Shown piece after piece: positions 50,116-59,207 of a stretch of DNA of 64,000 bases (the first letter of the stretch is position 1; each line of letters begins with the position of its first letter). The notes below the pieces were generated by a model. That model had not been told where the DNA came from and did not search any database. It was given only the letters and a program-made list of their open reading frames with translations. This stretch comes from Gracilinema caldarium DSM 7334 (GTDB taxonomy: Bacteria > Spirochaetota > Spirochaetia > Treponematales > Breznakiellaceae). The position numbers and the translations under genes are program-made. Location: the NCBI RefSeq assembly GCF_000219725.1, contig NC_015732.1:1054001-1118000 (forward strand), in the 5' to 3' direction.

Positions 50116-51098
50116 AAAAAAATGTTGTGGGACTTTTTTCTAGTATCATACTTTTAACTTCCTGTTGGCACCCACCCTTTGACCCAGATGTTTCCGCAAG
50201 TGTGCTGAGTGCCCGTAAGTTAGGTGACCCTGTGTTGGAATTCAAAGTTTCGTTACCCTATGAGGCACGGTATGGATACTTTATACCATGTAAATCTAGC
50301 TATACTCAGGGGGGGTGGATTACCAAGGAAGCTTATTCGCTGAGAATATCATATGTTACTTTTGATCCAATCTTTAAGACCGGTGTAATCCTTAATAAGG
50401 AACAGTTGAATGGATTTTCCTTTGCGGGCCTTCAGGTTTTCCCTCATCCTAATGATTTACAAGCACTCTATATAAGTCATCCTGATATTAAAGGATGGGT
50501 AAGGATAGACTCCACTGGGTTTGAATCCTATCAAACGACCGACGATCTCTTTCTTGGGGCGGGGGCTACCTTAACGTGGAGTGGAACTGAAGAGGTTGGG
50601 ATCCTCTATATAGCTTCCTATGGAGATGGTGAACAAATCACGTTAACACGCCACGATATGACATCTTCTAATGAAGTTTATTATCCTCTTCCTCCCCAGT
50701 TACCGGCTGCCCCTATCTTTGCAGCCAAAAACGATTATGGTGCTTATCTTTCAGGGACCCTTACGGACGGTACACCGGTAACCTATTATTGGTTTGAAGA
50801 AGAAGGGCCGGTTCAGCTTCCTTTGGGACGGGCTATGACAGGTCTCCTTTCGGATGGCAGACTTTTGGCAGACACGGGGGATAGGCTCTATATATATGAT
50901 AAGGATGGAAATGAATGCTTTGCCATTGCTACAGGTTCCCTTAAATTTTCTTTTGAACGATACGATGCAGTAAATAGCCGGTGGGTGTCTGTGTTTACGA
51001 GAACCCTCCAAATTGCAGCATCCAATAATGATGAATGGGATTATCTTATATCTATCTATGAGATACCTACTGCGGATTTGGAAAAGCTCAAGCTGTAG
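50112..51098 (+). CDS. Lipoprotein of unknown function (pair 2)
   Basis: 328 residues. Signal MKKNVVGLFSSIILLTSC with lipobox Cys18. The rest is beta-rich, with blade-like segments (WSGTEEVGILYIASYGDGEQ; LLSDGRLLADTGDRLYIYD) resembling the propeller-type lipoprotein of pair 1. Coupled by an ATGA overlap to the exported protein before it. Last gene of the cyclase operon. Confidence 0.7.
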   Translation: MKKNVVGLFSSIILLTSCWHPPFDPDVSASVLSARKLGDPVLEFKVSLPYEARYGYFIPCKSSYTQGGWITKEAYSLRISYVTFDPIFKTGVILNKEQLNGFSFAGLQVFPHPNDLQALYISHPDIKGWVRIDSTGFESYQTTDDLFLGAGATLTWSGTEEVGILYIASYGDGEQITLTRHDMTSSNEVYYPLPPQLPAAPIFAAKNDYGAYLSGTLTDGTPVTYYWFEEEGPVQLPLGRAMTGLLSDGRLLADTGDRLYIYDKDGNECFAIATGSLKFSFERYDAVNSRWVSVFTRTLQIAASNNDEWDYLISIYEIPTADLEKLKL

Positions 51099-51110
51099 CG
51101 AGTACGGATG

Positions 51111-51140
51111 AAAAAAGACAACCGCCGTCATTCGGCGATT
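51111..51140 (-). terminator. Rho-independent terminator of the downstream minus-strand gene
   Basis: On the minus strand AATCGCCG pairs with CGGCGGTT across AATGA, then GTCTTTTTTC. It ends transcription of the membrane-protein gene at 51154. Confidence 0.6.
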
Positions 51141-51153
51141 GAGCCAGGCAATC

Positions 51154-51810
51154 TTAATCTCTGAAAAGGGTTTCACCCTTTACGAGCCAGGAAAAACCGA
51201 AGGCCCAGAGGGCCAGGGTCTCCAGGATGAGCACCGGTGCCCAGTGTCGCAGGAAGGTATACTGCAGGAATAGCATATACAGCACTATTCCCGCAAGGCT
51301 GGCTATGATAATAATGCCGCAAACCCGGTAAATAGTATTTCGGGCAAGCTTTTGTGGTCCCGGTATTTTAGTTCCGGTTTTTGTAAACAGAAAATATGAA
51401 TTATAGGCTAACAAGAGAAAAAACAGAAATGCCCATGCCAGGTGCAGGGTTCCTGATATAGCTGGCGGCAGTTGAAATACCCCCAGCGGCCGGGTATCAT
51501 CGATGTGAGCTATGGTGGGGAACAGGGCAACACCGATAGCAAAAAGACCTGAAAGATTGGTAACCCAGTTATCTATCGAATCGTATCCTTTATAACTTAT
51601 TAAAAAGAGACCCACTGCCCAAAGGATACCCACGAAGACATCCTGCATGTTGCTATGGTAATAGGAACTGATAGAGCCTAGTATTCCATTGCCTGGTTGT
51701 AAGTATCCCCCTAAGATCAGCACCACAGGCAGGGCCATACCTAATACACCGATAAGCCTTCGCAGAGCTTTGTAGGAAATAACAATACTTTTATTCCGTT
51801 TTACAGCCAT
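51154..51810 (-). CDS. Multi-spanning membrane protein of unknown function
   Basis: 218 residues with six or seven hydrophobic helices (LIGVLGMALPVVLILGG; VFVGILWAVGLFLI; GLFAIGVALFPT; LAWAFLFFLLLAYN; IIIIASLAGIVLYMLF; PVLILETLALWAFGFSW). The conserved-looking loop SISSYYHSNMQDVFVG and GYDSIDNWVTNLSGLFA recall a family of uncharacterised bacterial membrane proteins. No catalytic motif is obvious. Confidence 0.7.
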   Translation of the reverse strand: MAVKRNKSIVISYKALRRLIGVLGMALPVVLILGGYLQPGNGILGSISSYYHSNMQDVFVGILWAVGLFLISYKGYDSIDNWVTNLSGLFAIGVALFPTIAHIDDTRPLGVFQLPPAISGTLHLAWAFLFFLLLAYNSYFLFTKTGTKIPGPQKLARNTIYRVCGIIIIASLAGIVLYMLFLQYTFLRHWAPVLILETLALWAFGFSWLVKGETLFRD

Positions 51811-51876
51811 TGGAGACTCCTTTTCTAGCCTTCATGGTAGACCATACCCATCGGGGGGTATGCGGCGTACTTTCCT

Positions 51877-54261
51877 CTAGCGCAAGCCTCGCTGGAGTGC
51901 ATCAATATAGGACAACATTGGAGCATTATCTTTAAAACGGGTTTTTAAGTCCTGGAAATATCGGGTACGGCTGGTTTCATCCTTTAATTTAAAAGCCGTA
52001 TCAGCTATGGTCATGGCATTATACAGGCTTTCTTTTTGACCTGCTTCGATATAGGCCCGTTCGTATCGTACAATACGATCCCGTAAGTCTGGGAAAACAC
52101 GTTGAACCGAAGTATTAGTTAAGAACGTGTCAAGCTGAGATCGGGCTGCAACTAAACTACTGTTACCACCCTGAGAAAGGATCCGGTCTTCCTCTCCCTG
52201 ATACGATCGGTATGCTTGTCCTAGGGCATCATATTGAGATGCGATTTGGCTTAGGCGTTGATTTTCCTGTCTGAGTTGGGCAAGGTCCTGCTCCAAGGTT
52301 GTTTGGGCAGTTCCTCCGGCGGTCTGAGTCCCGCTTCCCGTGGCACTCGTACCTGCAGTCCCTGCAGGTAGTGTTCCAGCTTGCCCCGCTAGTATCTTAG
52401 ACTTTTGCCGTTCTTCTTCTAGGAGCCGTTCCAATTCTGCTATTTTACGGTCCTTTTCCTGTACATTCTGAGTTGAACCGGCTTTATAAGTATTGAGCTC
52501 TGCAATAGTTTTTTCAAGATCCGCGGTAAGAGATGCTATTTTGCTGTCCATTTCACGCATCTTTTGGGTTGTTTCTGTATTTGTCTGTTCAGCTTCCCTG
52601 ATCATATTGAGTATTGCCGTATCAATCCCTTCCATGGCAGAGTTGATCTGCTCCGCATGAGGATAACGGCGCAGCAAATTGGCAAACTGTTTTATTGCCT
52701 CCGTCCAATTTCGCTGATCAAGGGCATTGTTGCCACGGCGCAAAAGAGTTCGAGCATCGTTGGTTTCCGTGGTAATTGCATTGGCTCTGTTTTGCTCTAG
52801 CGCCAGCGAGGTTAAACCTTGGGTGAGCTGAAGGCTGTCTTCTACGGAAAGTCCTAAGGCTTGTAATGCTTCACTATAGGCCATGCCAGCAGTCGTATAA
52901 TCCTTGTTTTTTTGGGCCGTTGTAGCTCTGCTAAGGGCTTGTAACGCTATCTGTATTCCCTGTTCTTTTGTACCTAAATTTCGGTTCATAAAGTACTGAT
53001 GGGCCTCAGTTATTTCAGGAATTCGGTTTAATGCCTCCTGGTATGCCGCAGCAGCCTTTGCAGTATCGTTTTTTTGTAAAGCGGCTCTGCCTTGCTGTAT
53101 TGCAGATCGGATCGCCGCCAAGGCTTCTGCTTGGGCAAATAGTAGATTGGTATCAATACTACTCCGTTCAACTTCAAAGCGTGCCATTTGGCCAATTATG
53201 TCTAGGGCAAAAAGATCGCTGCTTCGTCGTTTCTGTAAGGAGGAATGTGTTGCTATGGCTGGATCGTTCAGTATGGTTTTCATACTGGTAATGTTTTTTA
53301 AGGCTTCGTCATATTTGCGTTTTTGAAAATTGCTCTGTATAGCCTGATAAAGTCCTGTAATCTGATCTTCTGCGGCCTCTGCAGCCCGACGCTGTTCATC
53401 AATCCTGGCTAATTCTTTTTTTGCCTCTTCTAAACTAGCACTTACCCTCGCCGCGGTACTAGCTAATTCCTGGTTTTTTTGTTCCAGGTTGCTGCGGAGC
53501 TGTTGTTCCCGTTGACGAGCCTCTTCGAGTATTTTTTGCCGTTCAACGTTTAGTGTGGCAATATTGTTGGAATATTCCTTCCGTAATTTAGCATAGGATG
53601 CTTCTGCGGCAAACCGCTCCTGCTCTAACTGTTTTTTAAATTCATCAATCTGTTTCTGATAAAAAGCCATTCGTTCAGCTTCAAATTTTTTTAATCGTTC
53701 TTGTATAACCGCTTCTGAGAGCCCCTGTTTTAAAAGGCGTTCCCGTTCCTGTTCTACTTCCTTTTTTATGAGTTCTTTAAATTCTGCTTCTTTTTGAGCG
53801 AGCCGTTCTTCGAAGGAGCTTTGCAATGATGCCTGAGTTTTTTCGAGCTGTGCAAGACGAGCCTGTAATTCATAAATTTCCTGTTCTTTACGGGCAAGCT
53901 GTCCTTCGGCTTCTTTTTTAATTTCCTGAATGAGTTTCCCCTCAGCGCTGTTGATGGTTGTTCCGGTTTGTTGTATTTCTGTGGTCCGTAGGGAAAAAAG
54001 CTTATTAAGACCATAAAGTCCAAGGGCTGTGGTGCTGATGATGAGTATATTAACAACAAGGGGAAAGAAGAATCCCCGTTTCTGGGCTTTGACCGAAAAA
54101 GACGATGTATCAAACCGTTGCCGGTTTTGTTGCGTAATTTTCTCTATTTGTGAAATAATTTCTGCTCGATCTTCTGGGCTAATTCCTGTGGTCGTATCGG
54201 TTTCTGCGAATTCATTGTGAATCGTATCTTCTGCTTTTTTTAGAAGACCACTGTGCTTCAT
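51877..54261 (-). CDS. Coiled-coil and TPR membrane protein of unknown function
   Basis: 794 residues. A short cytoplasmic N-terminus, one TM helix (~65-87, FPLVVNILIISTTALGLYGL), then coiled coil at ~100-300 rich in Glu, Gln, Lys and Arg, TPR-like repeats at ~305-550, a second coiled coil at ~555-620, a Gly/Thr/Ala-rich linker (~625-655) and a helical C-terminus. It looks like a structural or scaffolding element tethered to the inner membrane. I do not recognise a named homologue. It lies 19 bases after the RqcH gene. Confidence 0.75.
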   Translation of the reverse strand: MKHSGLLKKAEDTIHNEFAETDTTTGISPEDRAEIISQIEKITQQNRQRFDTSSFSVKAQKRGFFFPLVVNILIISTTALGLYGLNKLFSLRTTEIQQTGTTINSAEGKLIQEIKKEAEGQLARKEQEIYELQARLAQLEKTQASLQSSFEERLAQKEAEFKELIKKEVEQERERLLKQGLSEAVIQERLKKFEAERMAFYQKQIDEFKKQLEQERFAAEASYAKLRKEYSNNIATLNVERQKILEEARQREQQLRSNLEQKNQELASTAARVSASLEEAKKELARIDEQRRAAEAAEDQITGLYQAIQSNFQKRKYDEALKNITSMKTILNDPAIATHSSLQKRRSSDLFALDIIGQMARFEVERSSIDTNLLFAQAEALAAIRSAIQQGRAALQKNDTAKAAAAYQEALNRIPEITEAHQYFMNRNLGTKEQGIQIALQALSRATTAQKNKDYTTAGMAYSEALQALGLSVEDSLQLTQGLTSLALEQNRANAITTETNDARTLLRRGNNALDQRNWTEAIKQFANLLRRYPHAEQINSAMEGIDTAILNMIREAEQTNTETTQKMREMDSKIASLTADLEKTIAELNTYKAGSTQNVQEKDRKIAELERLLEEERQKSKILAGQAGTLPAGTAGTSATGSGTQTAGGTAQTTLEQDLAQLRQENQRLSQIASQYDALGQAYRSYQGEEDRILSQGGNSSLVAARSQLDTFLTNTSVQRVFPDLRDRIVRYERAYIEAGQKESLYNAMTIADTAFKLKDETSRTRYFQDLKTRFKDNAPMLSYIDALQRGLR

Positions 54262-54280
54262 AGGCTCTTCCCACCTTTCG

Positions 54281-55684
54281 TTAAATATCGCTTCGACACT
54301 GCTCTAATTCTTTTAATCGGCTTTCTTCTATTATAACGTGAAGATTTCTTTCTTGTGTAGGTAGTACAAGCCCTTTTGGGCCATTTTTGGCTCGCCTGAG
54401 ATACTTCACCGCTGTGTAAAACAGGTCGCCCTCTCCATTATTTCGGCCCTTGGAATAAAAGAGGGCAAGGTTTCCTGCATCTAATAATATATCCAGGGGG
54501 ACTGTTTTGCCAGGGCGAGCTTTAATAAATACATAGGATCCGGGGTAATCCCGGGCATGGAGCCAAAGGTCAGAACCTTTTACGTAGTGGCGCAGAAGGT
54601 CGTCGTTTTCTGTTGCATCTCGGCCAACGATCAGCGTCCAGCCCTTTCGCAAAAAAGTGAGGCCTGGACGCTTTTTATCTTCCGGTTTTATCACCTGCCG
54701 TTGTTTCTGGAGGGCCTTATGAAGCCGGAGAGGATTTTCTTCTGCCAAAAGTTTGACCAGTTCCGCCTCGAGCCGTTTCTGTTCAGCCTCTCCCCGTTCT
54801 ATTTCTTCTACTACGTCCTTAAGGCCGTGCTTTGCTTTGTGATATTGTTCGTAATAGGCTTCGGCGTTTGCCTGGGGACTTTTATGAGGATCTAGTTTAA
54901 TGCGTACAGTCTCATCGGTATAAAAGTTAATGCCTTCGAACCATGCATCACCCTGGTGTATTTGGTACAGGTTTGCCATGAGGATATCCCCGTATTCTTT
55001 CAGCGTGTTTCCCTTTTTATAGGCTGCTTCTTTTTCCTGGAGCCGCTCCAGGGATGCCGCGAGACGGCCCAGGCGGCCTTCGTAGAGTTTGCGGACCTGC
55101 TCCCGCAGGGCTTCTAGGGACAGGGCTCCGCCATGTTCGGCATAGTAAGCGTCGATTTGTTCGTTAAAGGTGCCCGGCCCTTCAAAAGTGCGGATTTCAA
55201 ATTCCCGTTGGGGCCGAGAAGCGGCAGTCTCCTCGGGAACATAGCGGCCGCCGGTTATTTCTCCCCGTCGGGGGCTGCGGCGCATCACGTCCAAAATCGT
55301 TCCTGTATCATCGGTTACAATGACGTTGGCCGCATTGGACCAGAGCCGGAGGTACATGCGATAGCGCAGGTCTCCCCGCTGTATGCTGATCCGCACAACC
55401 CGATCCGTTCCCAGCTGAACCGCTTCGGTGATCCAGCCGTTCACGATGCGGGATTTAAGGAATTCTGCAAACCGTAAGGGTTTGTCCGGTTTCGGTACCG
55501 CCCGGTAGGTGGCATGGAGCCTGCAGGCTCCCGGGGTGAGGGCGATGAGGAGGGTAGTGGCCTTCCCCTCTTTGTAAAGGTGGAGGGCAAGTACATCATA
55601 AGCGCTTTGTACGACCCGTTGGATCTGGGAACCGCTCAGGTTCAATTCCGTGAGGACTAGGTTTATTTCTTTCCAGTTTAAAGA
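54281..55684 (-). CDS. rqcH: Ribosome quality control protein RqcH (NFACT family)
   Basis: About 467 residues. NFACT-N at ~1-170 (LSGSQIQRVVQSAYDVLALHLY; CRLHATYRAVPKP), a coiled-coil middle (~215-330) and NFACT-R near the C-terminus (IVGRDATENDDLLRHYVKGSDLWLHARDYPGSYVFIK). RqcH binds stalled 50S subunits and adds alanine tails. ATG 55684 has GGAG upstream; the frame can extend to 55717. Older annotations call such proteins fibronectin-binding. Confidence 0.92.
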   Translation of the reverse strand, partial: SLNWKEINLVLTELNLSGSQIQRVVQSAYDVLALHLYKEGKATTLLIALTPGACRLHATYRAVPKPDKPLRFAEFLKSRIVNGWITEAVQLGTDRVVRISIQRGDLRYRMYLRLWSNAANVIVTDDTGTILDVMRRSPRRGEITGGRYVPEETAASRPQREFEIRTFEGPGTFNEQIDAYYAEHGGALSLEALREQVRKLYEGRLGRLAASLERLQEKEAAYKKGNTLKEYGDILMANLYQIHQGDAWFEGINFYTDETVRIKLDPHKSPQANAEAYYEQYHKAKHGLKDVVEEIERGEAEQKRLEAELVKLLAEENPLRLHKALQKQRQVIKPEDKKRPGLTFLRKGWTLIVGRDATENDDLLRHYVKGSDLWLHARDYPGSYVFIKARPGKTVPLDILLDAGNLALFYSKGRNNGEGDLFYTAVKYLRRAKNGPKGLVLPTQERNLHVIIEESRLKELEQCRSDI

Positions 55685-55712
55685 CATGGGGACTCCAGTG
55701 CTTTTATTATAG

Positions 55713-55751
55713 TGCACCTCTAAAGACTCCGCTAGGTTTTTGGAGGTACCT
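55713..55751. repeat. Palindromic intergenic element, copy C
   Basis: GTGCACCTCTAAAGACTCC is followed by GCTAGGTTTTTGGAGGTACC; the ends pair (ACCTC with GAGGT). Related to copies A, B and D. Confidence 0.45.
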
Positions 55752-55948
55752 AATATATTGAAAGCCCTCTAAACATGTTAATTTGTAAAGGTTTTTTAAT
55801 AGATAAAACGTATTTTATTATCTTGATATAATTCTAAAACTCAAGTAATTTTCTAGCAGGATTGATTTTTCATGCAATTCTTTAGAGCTGCATAGAAAAC
55901 CTAATGATGTCCAAATGATTACTAATTGTTTTTATGTAAGGAGAAATT

Positions 55949-57772
55949 ATGGTTAAAATGGTTAATAAAATGAGTTTTTTGCTCATGATAGTGATTAGTA
56001 GTATTGTTATTTCATGCGGGAAGACAAACAATCCGCTTTCAGAAATGGTGGGTACCGATAGTGCACTTTTTGTACAAATTGATAATCCTGCCAAGTTTCT
56101 TTCGAATCTCGATGCTTTTATTAAGCCACTGGGCATAGATTCTATTACCCAGGGGAAGGAACTTTCTGAATTAGCAACATCATTAAAAGATATAACCGAT
56201 GGTATGCTCGATGTTGCTTGGATTGATTTATCTAAACCTTTAGGATGTCTTTTAAGATTCGGTGAGCAATCAGCATCAGGGCTTTATTACCAACTTATGA
56301 TTCCTGTTACTAAGGCCTTTAATATACAAACCGCAAAACAAGGATTTACAAAAAAGAACATCACCCCAATTTTATATAAAAATTATGTGGTGCTTATTCC
56401 TGCTGGATATACTACACCAAGTTTTCCAGTAGAAAAACCTTTAGATTTGAATGCACTTTCCCGTTTTGCAAATAATGGACTTGCAATTTTGGTTCATATG
56501 GATGCTCTAAAAAGTCAGCTCAACATCGATGTTGAGCAAATAAAAAGATCATTATATGAGACCTTAGAAAAGGATATAACTTCTTCTCAAGAAATGGTGT
56601 TTAGCGAAAAAATAGCCAATGTTATGGTTGATATTATTGATCAATTACAGATGGTTGGTATTTCGATCCATGGGGATGATAAGGGATTTCTTATGCAAAG
56701 TTATTGCACCTTCTCTGAAAAGGGGTGGATCGATGCTCTGTTACATGCAATTAAGCCAGGAAAGGATTTACGAACAGCTCTGAAATATACCGCTCAGGAT
56801 GGGCTCTTTAATCTTGTGTATGATTTTGACCCTCAACAAAACAGAGCCTTTACCCTAGCCATGTTCAACTGGTATGCAAAACTATTTCCAGATAAACTAG
56901 ATCACATAGAGTCCTATAAACAATTTGTAGATCGCTCAATGAATTGGGTTGGGTCGCGGGGCGCATTTTCTTTCCGGTTTGACTATGATGCGGAACATCT
57001 AAAAAATTTAAATCTGTCTGATCATACTGAACATGCAATGAATGAATTTATAGCTGAGCTTGCCCAAGGAATATCTTTCCAACTCGTTGGTGTTATGGAA
57101 ATGAAAGATGGACTTGCTTATGAAAAGGAACTAGCAAAAGCCTTTGAGGCAGGGATTATTCAAAATTTCTATGAGGCCTATTTTAACCAGGAAAATGATA
57201 GCCCCTACAAGATTTCACTTAATTATACACCCCATTCTCAAGATACAAGTTCACCCTACAATACTGTAACCATCGGTTTGGAAGTACCTGGAGAGAGGTT
57301 CATCACTATGAGATCCGATGAGATTGAACAGACCAGGTTGATGTCAGAGATAATTTCACAATTATGTGTATTTAACTATAGAGCTACAAAGAATAATTTT
57401 TATTTTTCCTTTGGAAATACAAATCGGGATATTTTATCTAATTTGGTGAACCAAAGCACCATGGGAGTTGCCACTCTTTCCGATTCAAAGTCTGTGCAGG
57501 AAATGGTAATACGGTTTCCAAAGGGAAGTCAAATCCTGTGGAATTGTAACATCGGTAGGATTCTTAGGCTAATGAAACAGTCTGGAGAAGCTGGTGTGGA
57601 TTCTATCCCAGATCTTGGAGACGATGCCCCCGGTATTTGTACTTATCTGTATTTTGGTCAGGGACGGGTAGAAACAGGAAGCTTCTTAAGCCTCTCCGAG
57701 ATTGCGCCTCTTGTGCAGTATTTACTCTCTCAAACCTCTGCATCGTTTAATGTAAAAAGTAGCGAAGATTAG
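55949..57772 (+). CDS. Large lipoprotein of unknown function
   Basis: 607 residues. Signal segment FLLMIVISSIVISC with a lipobox Cys ~23. The rest has a pattern of repeated alpha/beta units and phrases such as TDSALFVQIDNPAKFLSNLDAFI and GSRGAFSFRFDYDAEHL, which recall periplasmic proteins that score their own substrate handling, but no known catalytic motif is visible. AAGGAG precedes the ATG. The 5' flank (55752-55948) is A+T-rich, with only a palindromic element. I do not recognise a named family. Confidence 0.75.
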   Translation: MVKMVNKMSFLLMIVISSIVISCGKTNNPLSEMVGTDSALFVQIDNPAKFLSNLDAFIKPLGIDSITQGKELSELATSLKDITDGMLDVAWIDLSKPLGCLLRFGEQSASGLYYQLMIPVTKAFNIQTAKQGFTKKNITPILYKNYVVLIPAGYTTPSFPVEKPLDLNALSRFANNGLAILVHMDALKSQLNIDVEQIKRSLYETLEKDITSSQEMVFSEKIANVMVDIIDQLQMVGISIHGDDKGFLMQSYCTFSEKGWIDALLHAIKPGKDLRTALKYTAQDGLFNLVYDFDPQQNRAFTLAMFNWYAKLFPDKLDHIESYKQFVDRSMNWVGSRGAFSFRFDYDAEHLKNLNLSDHTEHAMNEFIAELAQGISFQLVGVMEMKDGLAYEKELAKAFEAGIIQNFYEAYFNQENDSPYKISLNYTPHSQDTSSPYNTVTIGLEVPGERFITMRSDEIEQTRLMSEIISQLCVFNYRATKNNFYFSFGNTNRDILSNLVNQSTMGVATLSDSKSVQEMVIRFPKGSQILWNCNIGRILRLMKQSGEAGVDSIPDLGDDAPGICTYLYFGQGRVETGSFLSLSEIAPLVQYLLSQTSASFNVKSSED

Positions 57773-57956
57773 TCTTTCCGTTGCTTCTATTTCTTTGTAT
57801 TCGACTATATACTTTTGCCCCAAGGGAGTTACCAAAGAAATGTTTTGGATCCTATGCCAAATTTACGGCTTCCTGTTCCTAACAACGAAGAATGATTGTA
57901 GAATACTCATTCAGACCATAGTGGCGGTTCTGCAAAGTCTTGCAATAACATCATGA

Positions 57957-57993
57957 GGACCTTTAAAAATCTAATCAGGTTTTTAATGGCGCC
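57957..57993. repeat. Palindromic intergenic element, copy D
   Basis: GGACCTTTAAAAATCTAATC is followed by AGGTTTTTAATGGCGCC. It sits inside a wider inverted repeat, AGTGGCG (57920) and CGCCACT (57990). It fills the gap before the esterase gene, which otherwise shows nothing clear. Confidence 0.45.
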
Positions 57994-58031
57994 ACTGTGA
58001 CAATAATTCATCTATATTGGAGGTACCTCCT

Positions 58032-59054
58032 ATGCCCTTGACCTTTGACATGCCCTTGGAAGCTCTGACCAGCTATCAGGGACGGAATCCCCGGCCTCAG
58101 GATTTTGATGCCTTTTGGACCCGGTCCCTTGCCGAGCTTGATCGCCTGGATCCGCAGATCCAGCTCATACCGGCAGATCGGAAAGCACCCAGCGGGAAGG
58201 GATCTGAGCCGGACTTTGCCGCCTATTATGACCTGTATTTTACCGGAGTAGGTGGGAGTCGTATTTATGCAAAATTGATAAAACCCCTAGGTTCTGCGGC
58301 GCAGCGGCGGGCAGGCAGTAACGGCAAGGGACCAGCTATTGTGCAATTCCATGGATACTCAATGAACTCTGGTGATTGGCAGTCCCGGTTGGGGCTCGCC
58401 GCAGCAGGTTTTACCGTAGCGGCCATGGATTGCCGTGGTCAGGGCGGCCGTTCAGAAGACAGAACTCCCGTGTATGGCAACACTTTAAATGGCCATATGA
58501 TTCGGGGCCTGGAAGACGCCCTGAGGGGAGAGCCGGAACATCTTCTGTACCGCTCCATGTTTTTAGATACGGTTCAGCTGGTCCGTATTGTAATGAGCCT
58601 TGACTGGATAGATCCGGACCGGATTGGAGTCACCGGATGGAGCCAGGGCGGAGGACTCACTCTGGCCTGTGCAGCCCTGGAACCCCGTGTAGCTCGGGCA
58701 GCGCCGGTCTATCCCTTCCTTTGTGATTATAAGCGGGTCTGGGAGATGGATCTTGCAAAGGATGCTTATGGGGAACTGCACGATTATTTCCGCCGTTTCG
58801 ATCCCCTCCATGAACGGGAAGACCAGGTATTTACCACCCTGGGATATATTGATGTACAGCATCTGGCGCCACGCATTAAAGCTGAGGTTTTACAGGCTAT
58901 CGCCCTTATGGATACCATCTGCCCTCCTTCAAGCCAGTTTGCCGCCTATAACAAAATAACCGCTACAAAGCGTCACCTGTTGTACCCCGATTTTGGCCAT
59001 GAAGATCTACCAGGTCTACATGACCATATTCTGGATTTCATGTGCGGCCTATAG
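58032..59054 (+). CDS. Carbohydrate esterase family 7 (acetyl xylan esterase / cephalosporin-C deacetylase)
   Basis: 340 residues, alpha/beta hydrolase. CE7 signatures: RGQGG (in MDCRGQGGRS), nucleophile Ser in GWSQGG, the Asp in LMDTICPPSS and His in PDFGHEDLPG. The opening TFDMPLEALTSYQGRNPRPQDFDAFW is typical. It removes acetyl groups from xylo-oligosaccharides and is cytoplasmic. ATG 58032 is chosen with GGAGG upstream; the RBS forms the perfect palindrome GGAGGTACCTCC. Confidence 0.93.
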   Translation: MPLTFDMPLEALTSYQGRNPRPQDFDAFWTRSLAELDRLDPQIQLIPADRKAPSGKGSEPDFAAYYDLYFTGVGGSRIYAKLIKPLGSAAQRRAGSNGKGPAIVQFHGYSMNSGDWQSRLGLAAAGFTVAAMDCRGQGGRSEDRTPVYGNTLNGHMIRGLEDALRGEPEHLLYRSMFLDTVQLVRIVMSLDWIDPDRIGVTGWSQGGGLTLACAALEPRVARAAPVYPFLCDYKRVWEMDLAKDAYGELHDYFRRFDPLHEREDQVFTTLGYIDVQHLAPRIKAEVLQAIALMDTICPPSSQFAAYNKITATKRHLLYPDFGHEDLPGLHDHILDFMCGL

Positions 59055-59171
59055 TCCGGACGATAGTTCTATGAGGCTGGCTATCCGGTGCCCCATGACA
59101 CCGGAAGCAGCCCAGTCTATGGGTGTTGCCTTTATCAATATGAATTAAGTTAATGATTGTTATTTTTAAAG

Positions 59172-59206
59172 TTAACAATATTAACTTGTGAAGTTAATAT
59201 TGTTAA
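59172..59206. promoter_or_regulatory. Perfect 16-bp hairpin just before the DUF4143 gene
   Basis: TTAACAATATTAACTT (59172-59187) is followed, after GTG, by its exact complement at 59191-59206. The stem ends one base before ATG 59208. It could be an operator or an mRNA hairpin that controls translation. Confidence 0.6.
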
Positions 59207-59207
59207 T

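Noticed and set aside
59060-59160. Short frame starting MRLAIRCPMTPEAAQ
   Set aside because: About 25 codons, without a ribosome binding site or known motif; may be gene debris.
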